This document shows positions 1 to 8,785 of a stretch of 15,484 bases of DNA, piece by piece. The notes beneath the pieces were generated by a model. The model searched no databases and was not told the DNA's origin. It saw only the letters and a program-made list of their open reading frames with translations. Made by a program: the position numbers and the translations under genes. How positions within the stretch are numbered: the first letter of the stretch is position 1; the number at the start of each line of letters is the position of its first letter. Location: positions 1 to 15,484 of the forward strand of contig JALRIU010000016.1 of NCBI GenBank assembly GCA_023255355.1, given 5' to 3'. The DNA comes from Pseudomonadales bacterium. GTDB taxonomy: Bacteria; Pseudomonadota; Gammaproteobacteria; Pseudomonadales; JAHEIH01.

Positions 1-1300
1 CCCTTAAATCACTATTGCCTCGCATCGCTTTGCCAATATAAGGGGTAACATTTAAGTAGGCTTGGCGCCACATATTTTTATTTAAGCTCCACTCCCAAGA
101 ATTTACCCCACCAATAATGGTGTACTCACGATCAGGATTGAATTTTAAATCTTCACGAACATAGTGATTTAACGCAGCAGTATAGGCGCCATCGATACCA
201 TAAAAGCTTGGATCAATTTCGGGCATTTCACCTACCGCATCGATTTCTTCACCAGTATAGCGAGAATCGAGACGACCCACCGAGACCCCTTGGTCTCTTA
301 ATAATTCTCGACTAAAGCGTTGGTAGTGAACACGAAGATTTGCCCGATCTAGGTACTGTTCAGACAGCCCAGTAAAATATGCCAATTTTTGCAATATATC
401 GGTTCTTTTTTGCGGGTCTAAACGACTTCCCAGGATTAGCGCAGGGGCATATTCACGCAGCGCAAATTGACGAGCACTTTCAACCCATTCCTCAACAGGA
501 ATATCCTGTCCAGCGCGACCATGATACTGCGCGGTAGCCGCCATGGTTGGGATCATGACCATATGCACAAGTTCGTTACCCTCGTCATAGGCATCGATAG
601 TGAAATCAAGAATCGTCGAAATCAGTAGCAAGCCATTTACAGTCACGTCATCAAAACGTGATTCGAGTTGATGAACCAGCGCCGCAGTGCGCGTTGTTCC
701 ATAGCTTTCACCCCCGATGTATTTGGGGCTATTCCAACGCCCATGCTCGCGAAGCCAAGCTCTGATAAAGCGTGCTATAGATTCGGCGTCTTCGGTGACA
801 CCCCAAAAACTCTTAGCTTCTTTATCGCCCAGTGCTCGACTGAAACCAGTGCCGACAGGGTCAATAAAAACGATATCCGTTACATCGAGGAGGGTTTGGT
901 TGTTCTCAACCATCTGAAAAGGAGCCGCGCCATCATCCTTGGCATCGGAGGGCAGAACTACACGTTTTGGCCCGAGTAAGCCCATATGCAACCAGACAGA
1001 CGATGAACCAGGACCGCCATTGTAGATAAAACTTACTGGCCGATCTTTATTGTCTTTAGTTTCAGCAATGTAGGAGACGGAAAAAATAGCTGCCTCGGGC
1101 TTACCCTTATCATCTTTCAAAATCGTTTCGGAGGCTATCGCTTGATACTTGATGCGCTTACCATTAAAGACGCCGGTTTGCTCGGTGACAGAACGCATTG
1201 GATTAACCGCAACATTGGCAGAATTGTCTTCCGCCTGCAGCAATCCAGAGGCTGTTATCAGTATCAGCGAAGCCAACCATCGACAAAAAAACCTATTCAT
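1..1300 (-). CDS. Serine carboxypeptidase, peptidase family S10 (partial, 3' end outside window)
   Basis: This is an exported serine peptidase of the S10 carboxypeptidase family, which removes C-terminal residues from peptides. The frame is open from the ATG at 1300-1298 to the window edge, giving 433 residues without a stop. The start is supported by GGGAGAA a few bases upstream. Residues 1-23 form a Sec signal peptide (basic start, hydrophobic core, LQA before the likely cut), so the protein acts in the periplasm or outside. Residues 94-100 read NGGPGSS, the oxyanion-hole motif of S10 enzymes. GGESYGT around residues 197-203 carries the nucleophile Ser199. The catalytic Asp and His lie further on in this family and are not in the window, so I cannot confirm an intact triad. 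Bacterial members are about 500 residues long, so roughly 70 residues are missing. It diverges from argE. Substrate unknown; family assignment is firm. Confidence 0.9.
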   Translation of the reverse strand, partial: MNRFFCRWLASLILITASGLLQAEDNSANVAVNPMRSVTEQTGVFNGKRIKYQAIASETILKDDKGKPEAAIFSVSYIAETKDNKDRPVSFIYNGGPGSSSVWLHMGLLGPKRVVLPSDAKDDGAAPFQMVENNQTLLDVTDIVFIDPVGTGFSRALGDKEAKSFWGVTEDAESIARFIRAWLREHGRWNSPKYIGGESYGTTRTAALVHQLESRFDDVTVNGLLLISTILDFTIDAYDEGNELVHMVMIPTMAATAQYHGRAGQDIPVEEWVESARQFALREYAPALILGSRLDPQKRTDILQKLAYFTGLSEQYLDRANLRVHYQRFSRELLRDQGVSVGRLDSRYTGEEIDAVGEMPEIDPSFYGIDGAYTAALNHYVREDLKFNPDREYTIIGGVNSWEWSLNKNMWRQAYLNVTPYIGKAMRGNSDLR

Positions 1301-1340
1301 TTGATTCTCCCTTGAGTTTGTAGCAAGCCCTGTCATACTT

Positions 1341-1354
1341 AGGATAATTATTTA
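1341..1354 (+). promoter_or_regulatory. Possible ArgR operator (ARG box) upstream of argE
   Basis: AGGATAATTATTTA matches the core of the E. coli ARG box, TGAATAATTATTCA, at 11 of 14 positions as I align them. It lies 15 bases before the argE start, in the divergent gap, where ArgR could block transcription. In E. coli argE is repressed by ArgR with arginine. ARG boxes usually come in pairs spaced by a few bases, and I see no convincing second copy. An AT-rich palindrome can also arise by chance, so this is a weak call. Confidence 0.25.
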
Positions 1355-1368
1355 ACCGCAAAATTGAT

Positions 1369-2517
1369 ATGACATCACTGCCTAGTTTCGACCAACAGCT
1401 CAGCAAATTGATTGCCCTCCCCTCAGTAAGTTCAGCAACGCCGACGTGGGACATGGGTAATCTTGCCGTTATTGAGCAATTAGCTGAATGGTTTACTAGT
1501 TTGCACTTTTCTTGCGAGATTTTGGTAGATCCAGAGCAGTCTAATAAGGCCAATCTGGTGGCTACTTTAGGTCGAGGGAATGGTGGTCTTGTGTTATCTG
1601 GACACACTGATACCGTACCTTTTGATGAAAATCTTTGGAAAAGCGATCCGTTAAAAGTTTCCCAGCGAGACAACGCCTACTTTGGAATTGGCACCGCCGA
1701 TATGAAAGGTTTTTTCGCGGTGATCATCGCAGCCTTGCGCGATATGGATTTAAGCAAGCTCAAACAGCCCATTATCGTCGTAGCTACGGCCGATGAAGAA
1801 AGTTCGATGAGTGGTGCACGACGTCTTGTCGAGATGGGTACTTTACATGCTAGAGCTGCCATCATAGGTGAACCCACAGGCATGCGTCCTATTCGTGCCC
1901 ACAAAGGTATCATGATGGAGACTATCCGCATTACCGGGCGGGCCGGGCACTCATCGAATCCTGCGCTAGGGATTAATGCCCTTGACGCGATGGCAGAAGT
2001 CATTCAAATATTGATGGTTTATCGTCAGGAATTAGCCACCCGTTATCGTGACAACTTATTTGAAGTAGACCATCCCACTATCAACCTTGGGCATATCCAC
2101 GGCGGCGACAACCCCAATCGTATTTGCGGCCAATGCGAATTACAGTTTGATGTCCGCATGATGCCGGGAATGGCTATTGAAACCGTCAAAGCAGAGATTT
2201 TGGCTCGCATCCAACCTGTTGTAAAAAAACACAAAGCACTTCTACATTTTGAGTCCCTAGTCCCTGGCGTAGAACCCTTTTTATTAGATGGCAGCGCAGA
2301 GTTAGTCAGAACCGCTGAAAAGATGACAGGCAATAGTGCAAGTATTGTTGGATTTGCCACAGAAGCCCCCTTCTTTCAATCAATGGGGATAGACGCTATT
2401 GTTATGGGCCCTGGCCATATTGAGGTTGCCCATCAACCTGATGAACACCTACCGCTAGATCAAATCCAAACGGCGATAGATGTCATTCGACAAATGGTCG
2501 CTCACTACTGCCTATAA
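1369..2517 (+). CDS. argE: Acetylornithine deacetylase
   Basis: This 382-residue M20-family metallohydrolase removes the acetyl group from N2-acetylornithine to give ornithine, a cytoplasmic step of arginine synthesis. The dinuclear zinc site is visible: SGHTDTVP with His79 and Asp81, GTADMKG with Asp111, ADEESS with Glu143 (general base) and Glu144, GEPTG with Glu168, and VAHQPDE with His355. The length matches E. coli ArgE. M20 relatives such as DapE and carboxypeptidase G2 share these motifs. The ArgE call rests on the overall sequence pattern and on argA lying on the same strand beyond the Bat operon. The ATG at 1369 has only a weak ribosome site but fits the family N-terminus. The 3' end overlaps the convergent cytochrome gene by 13 bases. 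Confidence 0.92.
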   Translation: MTSLPSFDQQLSKLIALPSVSSATPTWDMGNLAVIEQLAEWFTSLHFSCEILVDPEQSNKANLVATLGRGNGGLVLSGHTDTVPFDENLWKSDPLKVSQRDNAYFGIGTADMKGFFAVIIAALRDMDLSKLKQPIIVVATADEESSMSGARRLVEMGTLHARAAIIGEPTGMRPIRAHKGIMMETIRITGRAGHSSNPALGINALDAMAEVIQILMVYRQELATRYRDNLFEVDHPTINLGHIHGGDNPNRICGQCELQFDVRMMPGMAIETVKAEILARIQPVVKKHKALLHFESLVPGVEPFLLDGSAELVRTAEKMTGNSASIVGFATEAPFFQSMGIDAIVMGPGHIEVAHQPDEHLPLDQIQTAIDVIRQMVAHYCL

Positions 2518-4697
2518 TTTTGCAAATACGCCCTAACTTCTGGCGCGTTCGGCGCAATTTCTGACAATTTCGCCACATATAGCGCTGCTTCAATACCTCG
2601 GCCTGACTTTTCAAAATACTGAATAATCGTGCTCAACAAGGTGTAGTCATAGGCCCATCGTTGATTAGCCACCGTTAGGGCGTCGATAGCCGCCGCCAAC
2701 TGACCCTCGTTATCCAACGCTACGGCATACACATAAGCGTAATGCGCAGAGGCGGTTTCTAGCGTGGCGGCCGTTTTTAAATAGGGCAAGGCTTGCTTGT
2801 ATAGCTTTTGCCTGACAAAACTCAAACCAATCGAGAAATTGACATCTGCTGAATCTGGTGCGATGACAAGCGCACGTTGTAATAAATCCATGGCGGCATC
2901 TTCATCACCCAATTGGCGCTTAAAATCTGCATAGTTTAATAACCCTGAAACAAAGGTAGGATCGATGGCGAGCGCTTTTTCGAAACGCGTTTGAGCCAGC
3001 TCCACATCGCCATCCCGCAGCGCCAATTCAGCAAGTCCCAACTGAGCGCCAGGCATATCGTTACCTTGCATCAGTGATTGGCGGTACATGTCTTGTAACG
3101 CTTGCACCTTCGCACGTTCTTCGCCTTGCAACATGGGAAGAATATCAACGGTCACTCTGGCAAGCGCTAACTTAACCCGCAACGAGGTTTCACTAAGCAG
3201 TGGTTGCAGCACCGACCAGCGTTGCTCTGGCGGCAGCGGTTGCAAATGCTCTACCGCGGTGGCTCGCAACAACGGGTCACTTGCTGATAACTGCTGTTGG
3301 GCCAGCTGCACCGACATACGCGAAGGGTTTGCCGCCAGCTGTTGTAACATACTAGCCTTAACGATCGCTGGAGTGGTTTCGCTTTGCAACCATTGGGTTA
3401 AATAACGCACTGCTCTGGCATCGCCACGTTGGGCACGTTGTAAATCACCGCTCCAATGCTTTTGTTTTGGGGGCCATTTTTGCAATGCTTGGTCAACCAT
3501 ATCAGTATCTGCGTGGCAGCTAGCACAAGCGTTTGGCTCGCCAGCCAGCGCCGAGGTTGGCAGATGAAAGCCATGGTCACGACGATTATCCACGCCCATA
3601 TACAGTCGCTGCGACATATGGCAATCAATGCACTGCGCCTGTTCAGGTTTGTGTTTACTATGTTGAGGCCCAGCAAACTTCTGGGGATTGTGGCATTGAG
3701 CACATAACGCATCGCCTTCTAGGAGGGTTTTACCACTATGAGGGTCGTGACAATGACTACAACGAACGCCCTGCTGATACATTTTAGATTGCAAGAAAGA
3801 TCCTAGAACAAACACCTCATCTTTGATCTGACCATTAGCAAAATAAAGCGATGGCTCTAGTGCTTGAATCTGATAAACATCATGATAGGCACTGCCAGGT
3901 ACGATCTCGCCAATAACACCGCGGCGCGAATGACAACCACCACACATGTCGATTTCCGACTGATCGCTCACACCTTGCGGCTGGGCAATGGGCTTATCTT
4001 GCTGATAGACAAACGAACTCGCTGGCTGAGTATTAAATAACCCTGAGTCCATTTTAAAGTCATTATTTTTGGCTCTTGTAACGTGTTCAGAACCTGGACC
4101 ATGACAACTTTCACAAGCGACATTGATATCGCTGAAAGTGGTCGAATAGCTGGTATTCTCTTCGTTAAATCCTACCGTTAAATTCGTCGAATGACAGGCC
4201 GCACATCGACTGTTCCAATTTTGGTATGCCCCCTGCCAAAAGAAAGGGTGGCCTGGCTGAGGGTTTTCTTCTGGCTGCAAATGAAACCAACGCTGGCCGC
4301 CTTGCTCTTCTGGGCGGGTATCCCAGGCAATATCAAAGGCCTGTTGACGGCCATTATTAGTGACCAGCAGATATTGTTGTAGCGGATAAAAACCAAAGGT
4401 GTGGGCCACTTCAAAATCTAACAACTCCCCTGATCCATCTTGTGTTTTTACGAAATACTGGCCTTCTTTTTGAAAAAATTTTGCGTAGGTATCGCCTTGT
4501 ATAAATTCCTCTCCAGCAAAAGGTGCTAGGACATGTTGCTGATTGGCTTGCAACATACTTTTTGCATGGTGTGATTGTTGCCATTTAAGCGTTTGCTGTT
4601 GGTGACAACTTGAGCAAATTTCCACACCCACGTATTCAGCTGCCGACGCAAAAGGCATCAACAGAAATGCTACTAAAATAATTAAAAACCTAGCCAT
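2505..4697 (-). CDS. Periplasmic octaheme cytochrome c with C-terminal TPR repeats
   Basis: This is a 730-residue exported multiheme cytochrome c. Residues 1-20 form a signal peptide ending ASAA, so haem attachment and function are in the periplasm. There are eight CXXCH motifs at about residues 28, 165, 195, 252, 313, 332, 356 and 391. Some sit in contexts typical of the cytochrome c554/multihaem group, such as CESCHGPGSEH and CHDPHSGK. A stretch of over 130 residues without haem separates the first motif from the rest. Residues about 430-525 look like HEAT-type helices, and about 545-720 hold TPR-like repeats (for example FEKALAIDP and LLQRALVIAPDSADV). The start has AAGGT seven bases upstream and lies 9 bases after the batD stop, so it is probably the last gene of the Bat operon. 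Its electron partners are unknown. An enzymatic role like nitrite or hydroxylamine chemistry is possible but not shown. Confidence 0.9.
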   Translation of the reverse strand: MARFLIILVAFLLMPFASAAEYVGVEICSSCHQQQTLKWQQSHHAKSMLQANQQHVLAPFAGEEFIQGDTYAKFFQKEGQYFVKTQDGSGELLDFEVAHTFGFYPLQQYLLVTNNGRQQAFDIAWDTRPEEQGGQRWFHLQPEENPQPGHPFFWQGAYQNWNSRCAACHSTNLTVGFNEENTSYSTTFSDINVACESCHGPGSEHVTRAKNNDFKMDSGLFNTQPASSFVYQQDKPIAQPQGVSDQSEIDMCGGCHSRRGVIGEIVPGSAYHDVYQIQALEPSLYFANGQIKDEVFVLGSFLQSKMYQQGVRCSHCHDPHSGKTLLEGDALCAQCHNPQKFAGPQHSKHKPEQAQCIDCHMSQRLYMGVDNRRDHGFHLPTSALAGEPNACASCHADTDMVDQALQKWPPKQKHWSGDLQRAQRGDARAVRYLTQWLQSETTPAIVKASMLQQLAANPSRMSVQLAQQQLSASDPLLRATAVEHLQPLPPEQRWSVLQPLLSETSLRVKLALARVTVDILPMLQGEERAKVQALQDMYRQSLMQGNDMPGAQLGLAELALRDGDVELAQTRFEKALAIDPTFVSGLLNYADFKRQLGDEDAAMDLLQRALVIAPDSADVNFSIGLSFVRQKLYKQALPYLKTAATLETASAHYAYVYAVALDNEGQLAAAIDALTVANQRWAYDYTLLSTIIQYFEKSGRGIEAALYVAKLSEIAPNAPEVRAYLQNYRQ

Positions 4698-4706
4698 GAA
4701 TACCTT

Positions 4707-5894
4707 TTATAGTTTTTGCCAGCGCAAAAATAATTGTTTAAATCGACGCTCATCTTGATCGTCCCGTAACAGGGGTTTCGCAGCAAACGCTGCAGCTAAA
4801 ATACAATCAATTCGCTTAGCATCATCTTCTTCACAGCTGCTATTCAACACATCAGACATACGAAAATCACGAAGATTGCGGTAACTATCACGCAAACGAT
4901 ATAAACGAGTGGATACTGTTGCCCAGTCGCCTAGTGCAAGCGCAGCCAAAATTTCTTGTCGTAAAGTATACCGGTATTGATGCTGAGGCGTTATTAGATT
5001 CGTAGCTATGGCACCTATACCTGCCATAGCAAGTAAGACCACCAGGTTAAAACCCCAGACCAAACTGCTAGGCAATTCGCTAATCTCTGATTGAGTGTTA
5101 ACAGAATTGATAATGTCTTTTGCCTCAAGTGAGATAACTTGCTGTTGCCTATCTTGGCGTGACAACCATGCAACGTTCTGAGCCAGTAGCCTAAGATCAC
5201 CAAGTTTGGTAATCACAATATCGAAACGCTGTGTACGCGACGATTGCAGCTGACCGCGATGTTGAACATTGTTAATACTTGGTAGGCCCGCATAAATCGT
5301 ATAGCTTGCTGTGCCGCTAAACTCAGGCTGTAACGTTGGTAAAAACATCGCTAAAAGCCCTTCAGCTTGAAGGTCATAGGTAATACCTACGGTATCTCCT
5401 ACGCTTAATTCTGCAGGCATCTCGAGACGTCGCTCAATGGAAAGTCGATCCGCCAAAAAGGTATCTTCAATAGGCGCCACAATTTGAAGTTTGGGTGATG
5501 TGAGTACAACCTTATGCTTAATGGATTGATCTCCATTTGCGACCCCAACATCAAGCGTTAACTGAGCGCCTTCATATATACCAAGCTTTCGCATAAGCAG
5601 CATCAATGGCCAGCGCTGCAGTTGCCAGCGAGTATTATCAATATTGATATTCGTATTGATTGCAAAGCTTTGCGGTTGTAACCACAAAACTTTATCGTCG
5701 AGAGGTAAATCAAAACGGGCAGCTTCGGTAAACCAATTTGGTGTGGCAAGCTCGATATACACCTCTCGCTGTTCACTTAACATTGCTTCTTGTTGCGGCC
5801 ATACCCAGCGAACTTTCAACGAAGGGGTATCATAATCCCAGGCCTGGCAAAGCGCGCTTGCTAACACACAAAGCATAAACAATAGGCACCTCAT
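4707..5894 (-). CDS. batD: BatD-like membrane protein of the Bat operon
   Basis: This 395-residue protein has an N-terminal signal or anchor (residues 1-18) and a long periplasmic beta-rich region. One membrane helix lies at about 279-301 (from LVWGFNLVVLL on), followed by a cytoplasmic tail of about 90 residues. That is the layout of BatD (oxygen tolerance) proteins, though sequence conservation in this family is low and the name rests partly on gene order. Its ATG overlaps the batB stop as ATGA, indicating translational coupling. The tail carries two cysteines (354 and 364) flanking an acidic cluster; I attach no function to them. BatD proteins are thought to act with BatA and BatB at the inner membrane. 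The TAA stop is followed after 9 bases by the cytochrome start. Confidence 0.75.
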   Translation of the reverse strand: MRCLLFMLCVLASALCQAWDYDTPSLKVRWVWPQQEAMLSEQREVYIELATPNWFTEAARFDLPLDDKVLWLQPQSFAINTNINIDNTRWQLQRWPLMLLMRKLGIYEGAQLTLDVGVANGDQSIKHKVVLTSPKLQIVAPIEDTFLADRLSIERRLEMPAELSVGDTVGITYDLQAEGLLAMFLPTLQPEFSGTASYTIYAGLPSINNVQHRGQLQSSRTQRFDIVITKLGDLRLLAQNVAWLSRQDRQQQVISLEAKDIINSVNTQSEISELPSSLVWGFNLVVLLAMAGIGAIATNLITPQHQYRYTLRQEILAALALGDWATVSTRLYRLRDSYRNLRDFRMSDVLNSSCEEDDAKRIDCILAAAFAAKPLLRDDQDERRFKQLFLRWQKL

Positions 5895-7390
5895 GGCGTT
5901 TCACCATCAGCTTGTTGCAAGGCAAAAAGGCGTCCTAAGTAACTACCAAGATCAGTGCTTATATGCTGCAACCAACGCGCCTGCAGCGCATTTTCAGTCA
6001 GAATATCATTGGCTGTTAACTGCTCTGATCGTTGACTGGCAACACCCTCACCATTATCAAGCTCACCCTCAATGGCTACCATCTCGGTGTTTTCTTGTTC
6101 GTTTAAGGCAGCCTGTTGGGACTCTGCAAGCGCGATTTGTTCGGCCATTTTACGTTTGGCCAGCACCAAGTTATTTGCTATTTCAGTCGGATACCATCCT
6201 TGTGAGTCTAACCACTCATAAAGAGTGATGGCACGCTGATACTCACCTAACTGACTGAGCGAATTGGCTAACATCATTCTTGCATAGGGCTCATCGAGCT
6301 GAGCAAATATCTCCCCTGCGCTTTCGAATTGTTTGGCTTGGTAGTGGCTGATTCCTCGCCAGAGAATGTCATCAAATGCCTTTGCAGCCTCGCTAAAGTT
6401 TTGCTGTTCAAAGTACCAGCGCCCCTTCTGATCGCCGCTAAACCAAACATGCTGAAGCACATCTTGCTCTTCAGCATAGATTGATTGAGTAGGGGTTAAA
6501 CACACAATTAGTGCAAGACTCCAAAGCATGCTCCAGCCGGGTCTAAACCATAACAAACCAAGAATTAACAAGGGATAGACCAATAAATACCCTGCGTCCT
6601 GCCATTCTGCGTCAGATTGTTGGAATGCGCTAAAAGAACGATTCAACCAGCGTATTAATTGTTTTATATCTTTATCAGTAGGGCTGACATACACGGTGTC
6701 ATAACGGGTTGTTTGAGATTCATGGCTTAATAACAAATTCGCGATGTAAACATCTTGCCATGGCTCAGGAAGCTGCTTGGCTAACGCAGTATCTGACACA
6801 ACGACAATACTAAGGTTGTGCTCTTTAGTATTTAATAATTCTGACAAAGGCGTACTAATTTGCGGCCATAATTTACCCTCTAAAGGCATGGCTAGATGAT
6901 CAATACCCTGCAAACTGAAGGTAACTAGTGACATATCTGAAGTGGGCGGCACTATCCAGTGCGCCGAGCCTGCAAAAGCAATAACACCTATTTTACCTGC
7001 AGGTTGCTGAGCAACCAGATCTCTCGCCTTTTGTAAGCCACGCGTCCAGCGTTTTGGTGAAATATCCGTTTTTTGCATCGAAAGACTATTATCTAGCGCA
7101 ATGATTAATATGCTTTCGTCTTCACTCATCATCGAAGGTCGTTTCTGCCAACTAGGACCTGCCAAAGCAATCGAGGTCAGAATAATTGCCAATAAGGCGA
7201 GCGGGATTGGCGCAAACCACATGGGCCGTTGTTGTTTTACCAACAAAGCATCTTGCAAATGCAGCGCGATGGCTGGCATGTCAGGTTTTGCATCACTCAA
7301 TCGGCGGTAATACCAAAGCAACACTAGCGGAAGAATAGCCATCAATAACCACTCGACTCGAACGAAATGCAGCTGGATTATATCAGTCAC
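5891..7390 (-). CDS. batB: BatB-type von Willebrand A protein fused to a BatC-like TPR domain
   Basis: With the GTG start at 7390 this is a 499-residue inner-membrane protein. Two N-terminal helices (about 13-28 and 59-77) precede a von Willebrand A domain whose metal site reads ALDNSLSM, with Asp100, Ser102 and Ser104 (DxSxS). Two further hydrophobic segments lie at about 267-301. After them a soluble region at about 315-415 has TPR-like helices (NFSEAAKAFDDILW and LGEYQRAITLYEWL), then a Gln/Glu-rich tail. This combines BatB with the TPR part that is BatC elsewhere. The frame stays open to a TTG at 7423, which would give 510 residues and a 41-base overlap with batA. I prefer GTG because it overlaps the batA stop (GTGACTGA) and follows AGGCAGGCGA. 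The stop overlaps the batD ATG. Confidence 0.88.
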   Translation of the reverse strand: MTDIIQLHFVRVEWLLMAILPLVLLWYYRRLSDAKPDMPAIALHLQDALLVKQQRPMWFAPIPLALLAIILTSIALAGPSWQKRPSMMSEDESILIIALDNSLSMQKTDISPKRWTRGLQKARDLVAQQPAGKIGVIAFAGSAHWIVPPTSDMSLVTFSLQGIDHLAMPLEGKLWPQISTPLSELLNTKEHNLSIVVVSDTALAKQLPEPWQDVYIANLLLSHESQTTRYDTVYVSPTDKDIKQLIRWLNRSFSAFQQSDAEWQDAGYLLVYPLLILGLLWFRPGWSMLWSLALIVCLTPTQSIYAEEQDVLQHVWFSGDQKGRWYFEQQNFSEAAKAFDDILWRGISHYQAKQFESAGEIFAQLDEPYARMMLANSLSQLGEYQRAITLYEWLDSQGWYPTEIANNLVLAKRKMAEQIALAESQQAALNEQENTEMVAIEGELDNGEGVASQRSEQLTANDILTENALQARWLQHISTDLGSYLGRLFALQQADGETP

Positions 7391-8345
7391 GACTCGCCTG
7401 CCTTTTCCTATACAAGGAAACAAGCACCGCTAGCATAATCGTCACTAGGGTGATCGTGAGCGGGAAGTAATAGAGCTCTTGGCGCGGATAAATCCAGGTT
7501 TGCTGGGGCCTAGCTGGAACCATGGCTTCGAAGTCATTGCGGATATTAATGAGACTTGCGCTATCGTCGGCGCGATAGTATTTACCCTCACTCAATAATG
7601 CGACGGCTTCGAGGGTGGCATAATCAACCGGCGTTACGCCCATATCATCGGAGCCTATTGCAATACTAAAAATACGCACCCCTTTTTGCTTAGCAATTAA
7701 TGCGGCTTCTTTGGCGGGTACCAGACTGCGGTTATCACTGCCATCTGTTACTAATAAAATGACCTTATCTTTTAATTCGCTGTGTTGCAGATGATTTAAG
7801 GCTAGCCCGAGTGCATCACCTATCGCGGTATTTTGACCTGCAGGGCCCGTTAATGTCTTTTCTAACAATATATTCCAAACGGCCAAATCCGAACTCAATG
7901 GTGCTTGGATATAGGGTTTATCAGCAAACACGATTAGCCCCAGACGATCCCCTTGTCGAGACTCGCTAAACGTTTTTAACAAGGCTTTAACATTATCTAA
8001 TCTGCTAATACCTGATGCATCGAGACTCGCCATCGACCCAGAAATATCAAGCACCACCATTAAATCTCTGCTGGCGGTTTCTATCGATATCGGTTCAGCA
8101 ACCCATTGCGGCCTAGAGGCACTCAGCAATAACGAAAGCCACATAATCACTAAGAGCATCGTCTGCAAAGGTTTTCGACGATTAATCCAAGCGGAAGTAG
8201 TAGGTTTGACTGCTTGCTGCTCAATCAAGTGCTGAAATAAGGGCGATCTGAGATGCGGCCTATACTGCCTATAAGCCGGTAACAAGCGCATTAACAACGG
8301 CAATGGCAATAACCAAAGGGCCCAAAGATTAGCTAGCTCAATCAT
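7383..8345 (-). CDS. batA: BatA-type von Willebrand A membrane protein
   Basis: This 320-residue inner-membrane protein has two N-terminal helices (about 4-22 and 60-76), a von Willebrand A domain and a C-terminal helix (about 292-311) followed by a basic end. The metal-ion site is complete: VVLDISGSM with Asp100, Ser102 and Ser104, Thr173 in QNTAIGDAL, and Asp201 in LLVTDGSDN. An intact site implies cation-dependent binding of a partner protein. In Bat loci BatA and BatB form the membrane complex, and MoxR is thought to work on it. The ATG overlaps the stop of the DUF4381 gene as ATGA. It could be called BatB on sequence alone, since the two are paralogues; order and the perfect metal site favour BatA. 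Confidence 0.9.
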   Translation of the reverse strand: MIELANLWALWLLPLPLLMRLLPAYRQYRPHLRSPLFQHLIEQQAVKPTTSAWINRRKPLQTMLLVIMWLSLLLSASRPQWVAEPISIETASRDLMVVLDISGSMASLDASGISRLDNVKALLKTFSESRQGDRLGLIVFADKPYIQAPLSSDLAVWNILLEKTLTGPAGQNTAIGDALGLALNHLQHSELKDKVILLVTDGSDNRSLVPAKEAALIAKQKGVRIFSIAIGSDDMGVTPVDYATLEAVALLSEGKYYRADDSASLINIRNDFEAMVPARPQQTWIYPRQELYYFPLTITLVTIMLAVLVSLYRKRQASRD

Positions 8346-8785
8346 CGCCAGCTATCCAAGGTGGCTTCTAATGCCTGACGCAACGCTATGACACGCTTAT
8401 GCATAGCTTTTGTTTGTGACGTGTCTTGTTGATAAACGGCTCGGGCCAACCATGCCGCTACATCAGATACGTCATCTAACTGCCACTGCTGTTGCAAGAA
8501 AATTAATGCCTTATCGGCTGCGAGCGGCGCTACCTGCTCTGAAGGAAAATAGGCTAGCAATACCTGTTTGACCTGATAAGCAATCTGCGCGGGATCGTCA
8601 ACCTGCATCACCGAAATGAGTTGTCTGAGTGGCTGCAGTTTCTTTTGTAGGCGCTTATATCGAACCCACCTAATCATTATCAAACAAAAAATAACGGCAA
8701 TAATGAGCCACCAAATAGGTTGTAACAGCCCCCATGCCAGAGGCGGCGGCAAAGCGGGATCTAGTAGCACATCAGCGGCGGCCAT
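8342..8785 (-). CDS. DUF4381 family membrane protein
   Basis: This is a small protein of 147 residues with one membrane helix near the N-terminus (about 19-40, tryptophan at both ends). A basic stretch (RYKRLQKKL) marks the cytoplasmic side, and the soluble domain is helical. The size, topology and position between the DUF58 gene and batA match the DUF4381 family found in proteobacterial MoxR/Bat operons. Its biochemical role is not known. The start overlaps the end of the DUF58 gene by 14 bases and is preceded by AGG at close range. Its own stop overlaps the batA ATG. Coupled translation suggests it is made in step with its neighbours and belongs to the same membrane assembly. Confidence 0.82.
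   Translation of the reverse strand: MAAADVLLDPALPPPLAWGLLQPIWWLIIAVIFCLIMIRWVRYKRLQKKLQPLRQLISVMQVDDPAQIAYQVKQVLLAYFPSEQVAPLAADKALIFLQQQWQLDDVSDVAAWLARAVYQQDTSQTKAMHKRVIALRQALEATLDSWR

Noticed and set aside
668..979. 103-residue plus-strand frame inside the S10 peptidase gene
   Set aside because: It is a shadow of the minus-strand gene, which shows clear family motifs across the same bases; no recognisable domain is encoded.
2538..2560. GCGC-rich short hairpin after argE as a terminator
   Set aside because: Only four base pairs form (GCGC, GTTCG loop, GCGC), the flanks do not pair, and there is no T tract.
3088..3787. Several 80-105-residue frames opposite the cytochrome gene
   Set aside because: They are antisense to CXXCH-rich coding sequence, have compositions typical of shadow frames, and show no ribosome site.
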